Part shown: one piece after another, positions 20,721-33,197 of the stretch | Layout: each line of letters starts with the position of its first letter | How positions within the stretch are numbered: position 1 is the first letter of the stretch | Assembly (NCBI GenBank): GCA_027886175.1 | Contig: JAJNNQ010000003.1 | Location: 23,601,501-23,665,500 of the forward strand | Reading direction: 5' to 3' | From: Phylloscopus collybita | Taxonomy: Eukaryota > Chordata > Aves > Passeriformes > Phylloscopidae | DNA: 64,000 bases | The notes under the pieces: model-generated | What the model was told of the DNA's origin: nothing | The model's database searches: none | What the model saw: only the letters and a program-made list of their open reading frames with translations | Position numbers and translations under genes: made by a program

Positions 20721-22758
20721 AACGAGAAGCTGCCTTTTGCCGAAAAAGCAGCGCTTCGCGATACCACAGCCAGCGGCGTCTTCGGTACAGCCGCAGGTTG
20801 TGCGGAGAAGCGAAAGAGAGCCGGGGAAGAATGTGGAAAGCCGAACTCGGTCGCTGCAAGCAGGTGCTAGCGAACAGCTTCTGGTCACCTTGTAGAAACT
20901 CCCCCAAGACAGTGGAGAGTCCCCGAAGCTAGTGCCTTGAAATACATGCCTTGGCAGTAGCCCAGAGCAGTACTGAGTGCAGCAGGTGTCAGGCAGTCTC
21001 CTCTTGCCGTGTGCGTGCTTCTGTTTTGTGTTTCCAATGTGCAGAGAAGCACTCCTGCTTGCTGCTGCATCCAGCAAGCCAAAACGCTTTTGCAGCAACT
21101 TTCCTGCCTTTCCCACTACAGGATCAATTTCTAGCTGATTTACAGTTGTTTCTGCGTAGAGCAGCTAGAGGAGCAGCTCTGCCGGCTTTCCTGTGCTTCT
21201 GCATAGCAGAGCTGTCAAGAGCGAGAAGCTGCCTTTTGCCGAGAAAGCAGCGCTTCGCGGAACCACAGCCAGCGGCGTCTTTGGTACAGACGCAGGTTGT
21301 GCGGAGAAGCGAAAGAGAGCCGGGGAAGAATGTGGAAAGCTTAACTCGGTCGCTGCAAGCGGGTGCTGGCCAACAGCTTCTGGTCACCGTGTAGAAACTC
21401 TCCCAGCACAGTGCAGTGTCCCTGCGGCTAGTTCCTTGAAATACCTTTCCTGGCAGCAGCCCAGAGCAGTACTTAGTACAGCCGGTGTCAGGCAGTCTCC
21501 TCTCGCCGTGTAGGTGCTTCCGTTTTGTGTTTGCAGCGTGCAGAGAAGCCCTTTCGCTTGCTGCTGCTTCCAGCAAGCCAAAACGCTTTTGCAGCAACTT
21601 TCCTGCCTTTTCCACAGCAGGATCACTGTCTAGCTGATTTACAGTTGCCTCTGCGTAGAGCAGCTAGAGGAGCAGCTCTGCCGGCTTTCCTGTGCTTCTG
21701 CATAGCAGAGCTGTCAAGAACGAGAAGCTGCCTTTTGCCGAGAAAGCAGCGCTTCGCGGAACCACAGCCAGCGGCGTCTTTGGTACAGCCGCAGGTTGTG
21801 CGGAGAAGCGAAAGAGAGCCGGGGAAGAATGTGGAAAGCCGAACTCGGTCGCTGCAAGCAGGTGCTAGCGAACAGCTTCTGGTCACCTTGGAGAAACTCC
21901 CCCAAGACAGTGGAGAGTCCCCGAAGCTAGTGCCTTGAAATACATGCCTTGGCAGTAGCCCAGAGCAGTACTGAGTGCAGCAGGTGTCAGGCAGTCTCCT
22001 CTTGCCGTGTGCGTGCTTCTGTTTTGTGTTTCCAATGTGCAGAGAAGCACTCCTGCTTGCTGCTGCATCCAGCAAGCCAAAACGCTTTTGCAGCAACTTT
22101 CCTGCCTTTCCCACTACAGGATCTATTTCTAGCTGATTTACAGTTGTTTCTGCGTAGAGCAGCTAGAGGAGCAGCTCTGCCGGCTTTCCTGTGCTTCTGC
22201 ATAGCAGAGCTGTCAAGAGCGAGAAGCTGCCTTTTGCCGAGAAAGCAGCGCTTCGCGGAACCACAGCCAGCGGCGTCTTTGGTACAGCCGCAGGTTGTGC
22301 GGAGAAGCGAAAGAGAGCCGGGGAAGAATGTGGAAAGCCGAACTTGGTCGCTGCAAGCGGGTGCTGGCCAACAGCTTCTGGTCACCTTGTAGAAACTCTC
22401 CCAGCACAGTGCAGAGTCCCCGTGGCTAGTTCCTTGAAATACCTTTCCTGGCATCAGCCCAGAGCTGTACTGAGTGCAGCAGGTGTCAGGCAGTCTCCTC
22501 TCGCCGTGTAGGTGCTTCTGTTTTGTGTTTGCAGCGTGCTGAGAAGCCCTTTCGGTTGCTGCTGCTTCCAGCAAGCCAAAACGCTTTTGCAGCCACTTTC
22601 CTGCCTTTTCCACAGCAGGATCACTGTCTAGCTGATTTACAGTTGCCTCTGCGTAGAGCAGCTAGAGGAGCAGCTCTGCCGGCTTTCCTGTGCTTCTGCA
22701 TAGCAGAGTTGTCAAGAACGAGAAGCTGCCTTTTGCCGAGAAAGCAGCGCTTCGCGAT
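20721..22758. repeat. Dimeric A/B block
   Basis: Units starting at 20625, 21124, 21623, 22122 and 22621 alternate B, A, B, A, B. The private change GGTACAGACGCAGG near 21,290 recurs in A units near 24,783, 28,270, 32,271, 33,261 and 35,270. This links the block to the downstream HOR. Confidence 0.78.
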
Positions 22759-23618
22759 ACCACAGCCAGCGGCGTCTTCGGTACAGCCGCAGGTTGTGCG
22801 GAGAAGCGAAAGAGAGCCGGGGAAGAATGTGGAAAGCCGAACTCGGTCGCTGCAAGCAGGTGCTAGCGAACAGCTTCTGGTCACCTTGTAGAAACTCCCC
22901 CAAGACAGTGGAGAGTCCCCGAAGCTAGTGCCTTGAAATACATGCCTTGGCAGTAGCCCAGAGCAGTACTGAGTGCAGCAGGTGTCAGGCAGTCTCCTCT
23001 TGCCGTGTGCGTGCTTCTGTTTTGTGTTTCCAATGTGCAGAGAAGCACTCGTGCTTGCTGCTGCATCCAGCAAGCCAAAAGGCTTTTGCAGCAACTTTCC
23101 TGCCTTTCCCACTACAGGATCAATTTCTAGCTGATTTACAGTTGTTTCTGCGTAGAGCAGCTAGAGGAGCAGCTCTGCCGGCTTTCCTGTGCTTCTGCAT
23201 AGCAGAGCTGTCAAGAGCGAGAAGCTGCCTTTTGCCGAGAAAGCAGCGGTTCGCAGAACCACAGCCAGCGGCGTCTTCGGTACAGCCGCAGGTTGTACGG
23301 AGAAGCGAAAGAGAGCCGGGGAAGAATGTGGAAAGCTGAACTCGGTCGCTGCAAGCGGGTGCTGGCCAACAGCTTCTGGTCACCGTGTAGAAACTCTCCC
23401 AGCACAGTGCAGTGTCCCTGTGGCTAGTTCCTTGAAATACCTTTCCTGGCATCAGCCCAGAGCTGTACTGAGTGCAGCAGGTGTCAGGCAGTCTCCTCTC
23501 GCCGTGTAGGTGCTTCTGTTTTGTGTTTGCAGCGTGCTGAGAAGCCCTTTCGCTTGCTGCTGCTTCCAGCAAGCCAAAACGCTTTTGCAGCCACTTTCCT
23601 GCCTTTTCCACAGCAGGA

Positions 23619-24117
23619 TCACTGTCTAGCTGATTTACAGTTGCCTCTGCGTAGAGCAGCTAGAGGAGCAGCTCTGCCGGCTTTCCTCTGCTTCTGCATA
23701 GCAGAGCTGTCAAGAGCGAGAAGCTGCCTTTTGCCGAGAAAGCAGCGGTTCGTGGCACCACAGCCTGCAGCGTCTTCGGTACAGCCGCTGGGTGTGCAGA
23801 GAGGTGAAAGAGAGCCGGGGAAGAATGTGAAACGCCGAACTCGGTCGCTGTAAGCAGGTGCTTGTGAACAGCTTCTGGGCACCATGTAGAAACTCCCCCA
23901 AGACAGTGCAGAGTCCCCGAAGCTAGTGCATTGAAATACATGCCCTTGCAGTAGCCCAGAGCAGTACTGAGTGCAGCAGGAGTCAGGCAGTCTTCTCTCG
24001 CCGTGTAGATGCTTCTGTTTTGTGTTTGCAGCGTGAAGAGAAGCCCTCGTGTTTGCTGCTGCTTCCAGCAAGCCAAAACGCTTTTGCAGCCACTTTCCTG
24101 CCTTTTCCACAGCAGGA
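23619..24117. repeat. Type C unit 5 (C2 subtype)
   Basis: First C unit of copy 1 of the seven-unit HOR, with CGTGGCACCACAGCCTGCAG and GTGAAACGCC. It lies between an A and a B unit. Confidence 0.86.
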
Positions 24118-25115
24118 TCACTGTCTAGCTGATTTACAGTTGCCTCTGCTTAGAGCAGCTAGAGGAGCAGCTCTGCCGGCTTTCCTGTGCTTCTGCATAG
24201 CAGAGCTGTCAAGAACGAGAAGCTGCCTTTTGCCGAAAAAGCAGCGCTTCGCGATACCACAGCCAGCGGCGTCTTCGGTACAGCCGCAGGTTGTGCGGAG
24301 AAGCGAAAGAGAGCCGGGGAAGAATGTGGAAAGCCGAACTCGGTCGCTGCAAGCAGGTGCTAGCGAACAGCTTCTGGTCACCTTGGAGAAACTCCCCCAA
24401 GACAGTGGAGAGTCCCCGAAGCTAGTGCCTTGAAATACATGCCTTGGCAGTAGCCCAGAGCAGTACTGAGTGCAGCAGGTGTCAGGCAGTCTCCTCTTGC
24501 CGTGTGCGTGCTTCTGTTTTGTGTTTCCAATGTGCAGAGAAGCACTCCTGCTTGCTGCTGCATCCAGCAAGCCAAAACGCTTTTGCAGCAACTTTCCTGC
24601 CTTTTCCACAGCAGGATCTATTTCTAGCTGATTTACAGTTGTTTCTGCGTAGAGCAGCTAGAGGAGCAGCTCTGCCGGCTTTCCTGTGCTTCTGCATAGC
24701 AGAGCTGTCAAGAGCGAGAAGCTGCCTTTTGCCGAGAAAGCAGCGCTTCGCGGAACCACAGCCAGCGGCGTCTTTGGTACAGACGCAGGTTGTGCGGAGA
24801 AGCGAAAGAGAGCCGGGGAAGAATGTGGAAAGCTTAACTCGGTCGCTGCAAGCGGGTGCTGGCCAACAGCTTCTGGTCACCGTGTAGAAACTCTCCCAGC
24901 ACAGTGCAGAGTCCCCGTGGCTAGTTCCTTGAAATACCTTTCCTGGCATCAGCCCAGAGCTGTACTGAGTGCAGCAGGTGTCAGGCAGTCTCCTCTCGCC
25001 GTGTAGGTGCTTCTGTTTTGTGTTTGCAGCGTGCTGAGAAGCCCTTTCGCTTGCTGCTGCTTCCAGCAAGCCAAAACGCTTTTGCAGCCACTTTCCTGCC
25101 TTTTCCACAGCAGGA

Positions 25116-25614
25116 TCACTGTCTAGCTGATTTACAGTTGCCTCTGCGTAGAGCAGCTAGAGGAGCAGCTCTGCCGGCTTTCCTCTGCTTCTGCATAGCA
25201 GAGCTGTCAAGAGCGAGAAGCTGCCTTTTGCCGAGAAAGCAGCGGTTCGTGGCACCACAGCCTGCAGCGTCTTCGGTACAGCCGCTGGGTGTGCAGAGAG
25301 GTGAAAGAGAGCCGGGGAAGAATGTGAAACGCCGAACTCGGTCGCTGTAAGCAGGTGCTTGTGAACAGCTTCTGGGCACCATGTAGAAACTCCCCCAAGA
25401 CAGTGCAGAGTCCCCGAAGCTAGTGCATTGAAATACATGCCCTTGCAGTAGCCCAGAGCAGTACTGAGTGCAGCAGGAGTCAGGCAGTCTTCTCTCGCCG
25501 TGTAGATGCTTCTGTTTTGTGTTTGCAGCGTGAAGAGAAGCCCTCGTGTTTGCTGCTGCTTCCAGCAAGCCAAAACGCTTTTGCAGCCACTTTCCTGCCT
25601 TTTCCACAGCAGGA
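25116..25614. repeat. Type C unit 6 (C2 subtype)
   Basis: Second C unit of copy 1 of the seven-unit HOR, between two A units. It appears identical to the C unit 1,497 bp upstream. Confidence 0.86.
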
Positions 25615-27111
25615 TCACTGTCTAGCTGATTTACAGTTGCCTCTGCTTAGAGCAGCTAGAGGAGCAGCTCTGCCGGCTTTCCTGTGCTTCTGCATAGCAG
25701 AGCTGTCAAGAGCGAGAAGCTGCCTTTTGCCGAGAAAGCAGCGCTTCGCGGAACCACAGCCAGCGGCGTCTTTGGTACAGCCGCAGGTTGTGCGGAGAAG
25801 CGAAAGAGAGCCGGGGAAGAATGTGGAAAGCCGAACTCGGTCTTTGCAAGCGGGTGCTGGCCAACAGCTTCTGGTCACCGTGTAGAAACTCTCCCAGCAC
25901 AGTGCATAGTCCCTGTGGCTAGTTCCTTGAAATACCTTTCCTGGCAGCAGCCCAGACCTGTACTTAGCACGGCCGGTGTCAGGCAGTCTCCTCTCGCCGT
26001 GTAGGTGCTTCTGTTTTGTGTTTGCAGCGTGCAGAGAAGCCCTTTCGCTTGCTGCTGCTTCCAGCAAGCCAAAACGCTTTTGCAGCCACTTTCCTGCCTT
26101 TTCCACAGCAGGATCACTGTCTAGCTGGTTTACAGTTGCCTCTGCGTAGAGCAGCTAGAGGAGCAGCTCTGCCGGCTTTCCTGTGCTTCTGCATAGCAGA
26201 GCTGTCAAGAACGAGAAGCTGCGTTTTGCCGAGAAAGCAGCGCTTCGCGGAACCACAGCCAGCGGCGTCTTCGGTACAGCCGCAGGTTGTGCGGAGAAGC
26301 GAAAGAGAGCCGGGGAAGAATGTGGAAAGCCGAACTCGGTCGCTGCAAGCAGGTGCTAGCGAACAGCTTCTGGTCACCTTGTAGAAACTCCCCCAAGACA
26401 GTGGAGAGTCCCCGAAGCTAGTGCCTTGAAATACATGCCTTGGCAGTAGCCCAGAGCAGTACTGAGTGCAGCAGGTGTCAGGCAGTCTCCTCTTGCCGTG
26501 TGCGTGCTTCTGTTTTGTGTTTCCAATGTGCAGAGAAGCACTCGTGCTTGCTGCTGCATCCAGCAAGCCAAAAGGCTTTTGCAGCAACTTTCCTGCCTTT
26601 CCCACTACAGGATCAATTTCTAGCTGATTTACAGTTGTTTCTGCGTAGAGCAGCTAGAGGAGCAGCTCTGCCGGCTTTCCTGTGCTTCTGCATAGCAGAG
26701 CTGTCAAGAGCGAGAAGCTGCCTTTTGCCGAGAAAGCAGCGGTTCGCAGAACCACAGCCAGCGGCGTCTTCGGTACAGCCGCAGGTTGTACGGAGAAGCG
26801 AAAGAGAGCCGGGGAAGAATGTGGAAAGCTGAACTCGGTCGCTGCAAGCGGGTGCTGGCCAACAGCTTCTGGTCACCGTGTAGAAACTCTCCCAGCACAG
26901 TGCAGTGTCCCTGTGGCTAGTTCCTTGAAATACCTTTCCTGGCATCAGCCCAGAGCTGTACTGAGTGCAGCAGGTGTCAGGCAGTCTCCTCTCGCCGTGT
27001 AGGTGCTTCTGTTTTGTGTTTGCAGCGTGCTGAGAAGCCCTTTCGCTTGCTGCTGCTTCCAGCAAGCCAAAACGCTTTTGCAGCCACTTTCCTGCCTTTT
27101 CCACAGCAGGA

Positions 27112-27610
27112 TCACTGTCTAGCTGATTTACAGTTGCCTCTGCGTAGAGCAGCTAGAGGAGCAGCTCTGCCGGCTTTCCTCTGCTTCTGCATAGCAGAGC
27201 TGTCAAGAGCGAGAAGCTGCCTTTTGCCGAGAAAGCAGCGGTTCGTGGCACCACAGCCTGCAGCGTCTTCGGTACAGCCGCTGGGTGTGCAGAGAGGTGA
27301 AAGAGAGCCGGGGAAGAATGTGAAACGCCGAACTCGGTCGCTGTAAGCAGGTGCTTGTGAACAGCTTCTGGGCACCATGTAGAAACTCCCCCAAGACAGT
27401 GCAGAGTCCCCGAAGCTAGTGCATTGAAATACATGCCCTTGCAGTAGCCCAGAGCAGTACTGAGTGCAGCAGGAGTCAGGCAGTCTTCTCTCGCCGTGTA
27501 GATGCTTCTGTTTTGTGTTTGCAGCGTGAAGAGAAGCCCTCGTGTTTGCTGCTGCTTCCAGCAAGCCAAAACGCTTTTGCAGCCACTTTCCTGCCTTTTC
27601 CACAGCAGGA
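27112..27610. repeat. Type C unit 7 (C2 subtype)
   Basis: First C unit of copy 2 of the seven-unit HOR, 3,493 bp after its partner at 23,619. Confidence 0.86.
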
Positions 27611-28608
27611 TCACTGTCTAGCTGATTTACAGTTGCCTCTGCTTAGAGCAGCTAGAGGAGCAGCTCTGCCGGCTTTCCTGTGCTTCTGCATAGCAGAGCT
27701 GTCAAGAACGAGAAGCTGCCTTTTGCCGAAAAAGCAGCGCTTCGCGATACCACAGCCAGCGGCGTCTTCGGTACAGCCGCAGGTTGTGCGGAGAAGCGAA
27801 AGAGAGCCGGGGAAGAATGTGGAAAGCCGAACTCGGTCGCTGCAAGCAGGTGCTAGCGAACAGCTTCTGGTCACCTTGGAGAAACTCCCCCAAGACAGTG
27901 GAGAGTCCCCGAAGCTAGTGCCTTGAAATACATGCCTTGGCAGTAGCCCAGAGCAGTACTGAGTGCAGCAGGTGTCAGGCAGTCTCCTCTTGCCGTGTGC
28001 GTGCTTCTGTTTTGTGTTTCCAATGTGCAGAGAAGCACTCCTGCTTGCTGCTGCATCCAGCAAGCCAAAACGCTTTTGCAGCAACTTTCCTGCCTTTTCC
28101 ACAGCAGGATCTATTTCTAGCTGATTTACAGTTGTTTCTGCGTAGAGCAGCTAGAGGAGCAGCTCTGCCGGCTTTCCTGTGCTTCTGCATAGCAGAGCTG
28201 TCAAGAGCGAGAAGCTGCCTTTTGCCGAGAAAGCAGCGCTTCGCGGAACCACAGCCAGCGGCGTCTTTGGTACAGACGCAGGTTGTGCGGAGAAGCGAAA
28301 GAGAGCCGGGGAAGAATGTGGAAAGCTTAACTCGGTCGCTGCAAGCGGGTGCTGGCCAACAGCTTCTGGTCACCGTGTAGAAACTCTCCCAGCACAGTGC
28401 AGAGTCCCCGTGGCTAGTTCCTTGAAATACCTTTCCTGGCATCAGCCCAGAGCTGTACTGAGTGCAGCAGGTGTCAGGCAGTCTCCTCTCGCCGTGTAGG
28501 TGCTTCTGTTTTGTGTTTGCAGCGTGCTGAGAAGCCCTTTCGCTTGCTGCTGCTTCCAGCAAGCCAAAACGCTTTTGCAGCCACTTTCCTGCCTTTTCCA
28601 CAGCAGGA

Positions 28609-29107
28609 TCACTGTCTAGCTGATTTACAGTTGCCTCTGCGTAGAGCAGCTAGAGGAGCAGCTCTGCCGGCTTTCCTCTGCTTCTGCATAGCAGAGCTGT
28701 CAAGAGCGAGAAGCTGCCTTTTGCCGAGAAAGCAGCGGTTCGTGGCACCACAGCCTGCAGCGTCTTCGGTACAGCCGCTGGGTGTGCAGAGAGGTGAAAG
28801 AGAGCCGGGGAAGAATGTGAAACGCCGAACTCGGTCGCTGTAAGCAGGTGCTTGTGAACAGCTTCTGGGCACCATGTAGAAACTCCCCCAAGACAGTGCA
28901 GAGTCCCCGAAGCTAGTGCATTGAAATACATGCCCTTGCAGTAGCCCAGAGCAGTACTGAGTGCAGCAGGAGTCAGGCAGTCTTCTCTCGCCGTGTAGAT
29001 GCTTCTGTTTTGTGTTTGCAGCGTGAAGAGAAGCCCTCGTGTTTGCTGCTGCTTCCAGCAAGCCAAAACGCTTTTGCAGCCACTTTCCTGCCTTTTCCAC
29101 AGCAGGA
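28609..29107. repeat. Type C unit 8 (C2 subtype)
   Basis: Second C unit of copy 2 of the seven-unit HOR, 3,493 bp after its partner at 25,116. Confidence 0.86.
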
Positions 29108-29715
29108 TCACTGTCTAGCTGATTTACAGTTGCCTCTGCTTAGAGCAGCTAGAGGAGCAGCTCTGCCGGCTTTCCTGTGCTTCTGCATAGCAGAGCTGTC
29201 AAGAGCGAGAAGCTGCCTTTTGCCGAGAAAGCAGCGCTTCGCGGAACCACAGCCAGCGGCGTCTTTGGTACAGCCGCAGGTTGTGCGGAGAAGCGAAAGA
29301 GAGCCGGGGAAGAATGTGGAAAGCCGAACTCGGTCTTTGCAAGCGGGTGCTGGCCAACAGCTTCTGGTCACCGTGTAGAAACTCTCCCAGCACAGTGCAT
29401 AGTCCCTGTGGCTAGTTCCTTGAAATACCTTTCCTGGCAGCAGCCCAGACCTGTACTTAGCACGGCCGGTGTCAGGCAGTCTCCTCTCGCCGTGTAGGTG
29501 CTTCTGTTTTGTGTTTGCAGCGTGCAGAGAAGCCCTTTCGCTTGCTGCTGCTTCCAGCAAGCCAAAACGCTTTTGCAGCCACTTTCCTGCCTTTTCCACA
29601 GCAGGATCACTGTCTAGCTGGTTTACAGTTGCCTCTGCGTAGAGCAGCTAGAGGAGCAGCTCTGCCGGCTTTCCTGTGCTTCTGCATAGCAGAGCTGTCA
29701 AGAACGAGAAGCTGC

Positions 29716-32700
29716 CTTTTGCCGAGAAAGCAGCGCTTCGCGGAACCACAGCCAGCGGCGTCTTCGGTACAGCCGCAGGTTGTGCGGAGAAGCGAAAGAG
29801 AGCCGGGGAAGAATGTGGAAAGCCGAACTCGGTCGCTGCAAGCAGGTGCTAGCGAACAGCTTCTGGTCACCTTGGAGAAACTCCCCCAAGACAGTGGAGA
29901 GTCCCCGAAGCTAGTGCCTTGAAATACATGCCTTGGCAGTAGCCCAGAGCAGTACTGAGTGCAGCAGGTGTCAGGCAGTCTCCTCTTGCCGTGTGCGTGC
30001 TTCTGTTTTGTGTTTCCAATGTGCAGAGAAGCACTCGTGCTTGCTGCTGCATCCAGCAAGCCAAAACGCTTTTGCAGCAACTTTCCTGCCTTTCCCACTA
30101 CAGGATCAATTTCTAGCTGATTTACAGTTGTTTCTGCGTAGAGCAGCTAGAGGAGCAGCTCTGCCGGCTTTCCTGTGCTTCTGCATAGCAGAGCTGTCAA
30201 GAGCGAGAAGCTGCCTTTTGCCGAGAAAGCAGCGCTTCGCTGAACCACAGCCAGCGGCGTCTTCGGTACAGCCGCAGCTTGTGCGGAGAAGCGAAAGAGA
30301 GCCGGGGAAGAATGTGGAAAGCTTAACTCGGTCGCTGCAAGCGGGTGCTGGCCAACAGCTTCTGGTCACCTTGTAGAAACTCTCCCAGCACAGTGCAGAG
30401 TCCCCGTGGCTAGTTCCTTGAAATACCTTTCCTGGCAGCAGCCCAGAGCAGTACTTAGTACAGCCGGTGTCAGGCAAGTTCCGCTTGCTGTGTAGGTGCT
30501 TCTGTGTTGTGTTTGCAGCGTGCAGAGAAGTCCTTTCGCTTGCTGCGGCTTCCAGCAAGCCAAAACGCTTTTGCAGCCACTATCCTGCCTTTTCCACAGC
30601 AGGATCACTGTCTAGCTGATTTACAGTTGCCTCTGCGTAGAGCAGCTAGAGGAGCAGCTCTGCCGGCTTTCCTGTGCTTCTGCATAGCAGAGCTGTCAAG
30701 AACGAGAAGCTGCGTTTTGCCGAGAAAGCAGCGCTTCGCGGAACCACAGCCAGCGGCGTCTTCGGTACAGCCGCAGGTTGTGCGGAGAAGCGAAAGAGAG
30801 CCGGGGAAGAATGTGGAAAGCCGAACTCGGTCGCTGCAAGCAGGTGCTAGCGAACAGCTTCTGGTCACCTTGGAGAAACTCCCCCAAGACAGTGGAGAGT
30901 CCCCGAAGCTAGTGCCTTGAAATACATGCCTTGCCAGTAGCCCAGAGCAGTACTGAGTGCAGCAGGTGTCAGGCAGTCTCCTCTTGCCGTGTGCGTGCTT
31001 CTGTTTTGTGTTTCCAATGTGCAGAGAAGCACTCCTGCTTGCTGCTGCATCCAGCAAGCCAAAACGCTTTTGCAGCAACTTTCCTGCCTTTCCCACTACA
31101 GGATCAATTTCTAGCTGATTTAGAGTTGTTTCTGCGTAGAGCAGCTAGAGGAGCAGCTCTGCCGGCTTTCCTGTGCTTCTGCATAGCAGAGCTGTCAAGA
31201 ACGAGAAGCTGCCTTTTGCCGAAAAAGCAGCGCTTCGCGATACCACAGCCAGCGGCGTCTTCGGTACAGCCGCAGGTTGTGCGGAGAAGCGAAAGAGAGC
31301 CGGGGAAGAATGTGGAAAGCCGAACTTGGTCGCTGCAAGCGGGTGCTGGCCAACAGCTTCTGGTCACCGTGTAGAAACTCTCCCAGCACAGTGCAGAGTC
31401 CCCGTGGCTAGTTCCTTGAAATACCTTTCCTGGCATCAGCCCAGAGCTGTACTGAGTGCAGCAGGTGTCAGGCAGTCTCCTCTCGCCGTGTAGGTGCTTC
31501 TGTTTTGTGTTTGCAGCGTGAAGAGAAGCCCTCGTGTTTGCTGCTGCTTCCAGCAAGCCAAAACGCTTTTGCAGCCACTTTCCTGCCTTTTCCACAGCAG
31601 GATCACTGTCTAGCTGATTTACAGTTGCCTCTGCTTAGAGCAGCTAGAGGAGCAGCTCTGCCGGCTTTCCTGTGCTTCTGCATAGCAGAGCTGTCAAGAA
31701 CGAGAAGCTGCCTTTTGCCGAAAAAGCAGCGCTTCGCGATACCACAGCCAGCGGCGTCTTCGGTACAGCCGCAGCTTGTGCGGAGAAGCGAAAGAGAGCC
31801 GGGGAAGAATGTGGAAAGCCGAACTCGGTCGCTGCAAGCAGGTGCTAGCGAACAGCTTCTGGTCACCTTGTAGAAACTCCCCCAAGACAGTGGAGAGTCC
31901 CCGAAGCTAGTGCCTTGAAATACATGCCTTGGCAGTAGCCCAGAGCAGTACTGAGTGCAGCAGGTGTCAGGCAGTCTCCTCTTCCCGTGTGCGTGCTTCT
32001 GTTTTGTGTTTCCAATGTGCAGAGAAGCACTCGTGCTTGCTGCTGCATCCAGCAAGCCAAAACGCTTTTGCAGCAACTTTCCTGCCTTTCCCACTACAGG
32101 ATCAATTTCTAGCTGATTTACAGTTGTTTCTGCGTAGAGCAGCTAGAGGAGCAGCTCTGCCGGCTTTCCTGTGCTTCTGCATAGCAGAGCTGTCAAGAGC
32201 GAGAAGCTGCCTTTTGCCGAGAAAGCAGCGCTTCGCTGAACCACAGCCAGCGGCGTCTTTGGTACAGACGCAGGTTGTGCGGAGAAGCGAAAGAGAGCCG
32301 GGGAAGAATGTGGAAAGCTTAACTCGGTCGCTGCAAGCGGGTGCTGGCCAACAGCTTCTGGTCACCGTGTAGAAACTCTCCCAGCACAGTGCAGTGTCCC
32401 TGTGGCTAGTTCCTTGAAATACCTTTCCTGGCAGCAGCCCAGAGCAGTACTTAGTACAGCCGGTGTCAGGCAGTCTCCTCTCGCCGTGTAGGTGCTTCCG
32501 ATTTGTGTTTGCAGCGTGCAGAGAAGCCCTTTCGCTTGCTGCTGCTTCCAGCAAGCCAAAACGCTTTTGCAGCAACTTTCCTGCCTTTTCCACAGCAGGA
32601 TCACTGTCTAGCTGATTTACAGTTGCCTCTGCGTAGAGCAGCTAGAGGAGCAGCTCTGCCGGCTTTCCTGTGCTTCTGCATAGCAGAGCTGTCAAGAACG

Positions 32701-33197
32701 AGAAGCTGCCTTTTGCCGAGAAAGCAGCGCTTCACGGAACCACAGCCAGCGGCGTCTTTGGTACAGCCGCAGGTTGTGCGGAGAAGCGAAAGAGAGCCGG
32801 GGAAGAATGTGGAAAGCCGAACTCGGTCGCTGCAAGCAGGTGCTAGCGAACAGCTTCTGGTCACCTTGGAGAAACTCCCCCAAGACAGTTGAGAGTCCCC
32901 GAAGCTAGTGCCTTGAAATACATGCCTTGGCAGTAGCCCAGAGCAGTACTGAGTGCAGCAGGTGTCAGGCAGTCTCCTCTTGCCGTGTGCGTGCTTCTGT
33001 TTTGTGTTTCCAATGTGCAGAGAAGCACTCCTGCTTGCTGCTGCATCCAGCAAGCCAAAACGCTTTTGCAGCAACTTTCCTGCCTTTCCCACTACAGGAT
33101 CAATTTCTAGCTGATTTACAGTTGTTTCTGCGTAGAGCAGCTAGAGGAGCAGCTCTGCCGGCTTTCCTGTGCTTCTGCATAGCAGAGCTGTCAAGAA
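29716..33197. repeat. Dimeric A/B block between HOR copies
   Basis: Units starting at 30106, 30605, 31104, 31603, 32102, 32601 and 33100 alternate A, B, A, B, A, B, A. The unit at 30,106 carries a rare haplotype (GGCAAGTTCCGC and TGCTGCGGCTTCC) also found in the units at 39,088 and 62,511. The block separates the two seven-unit copies from the displaced partial third copy. Confidence 0.78.

Larger units (their letters stand above)
22759..26251. repeat. Seven-unit HOR, copy 1 (3,493 bp)
   Basis: Units starting at 23120, 23619, 24118, 24617, 25116, 25615 and 26114 read A, C, B, A, C, A, B. Each matches a partner 3,493 bp (7 x 499) downstream with no difference that I saw over about 3.46 kb. 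The left edge is set by the GATACC/GGAACC mismatch at 22,757-22,758. Private markers include GTTGTACGG near 23,293 and CAGACCTGTAC near 25,955. Confidence 0.88.
26252..29715. repeat. Seven-unit HOR, copy 2
   Basis: This is the second copy of the A, C, B, A, C, A, B block, ending where GCCTTTT replaces GCGTTTT at 29,716. It is 29 bp short of a full 3,493-bp period. Near-identity to copy 1 implies a very recent event or an assembly duplication. Confidence 0.88.

Noticed and set aside
21987..28601. 208-codon minus-strand frames at 21,987-22,613, 24,482-25,108 and 27,975-28,601
   Set aside because: They are the usual 163-codon frame extended by substitutions (CAATTTC to CTATTTC) that remove a stop. 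No evidence of selection; two of the three are HOR copies of each other.
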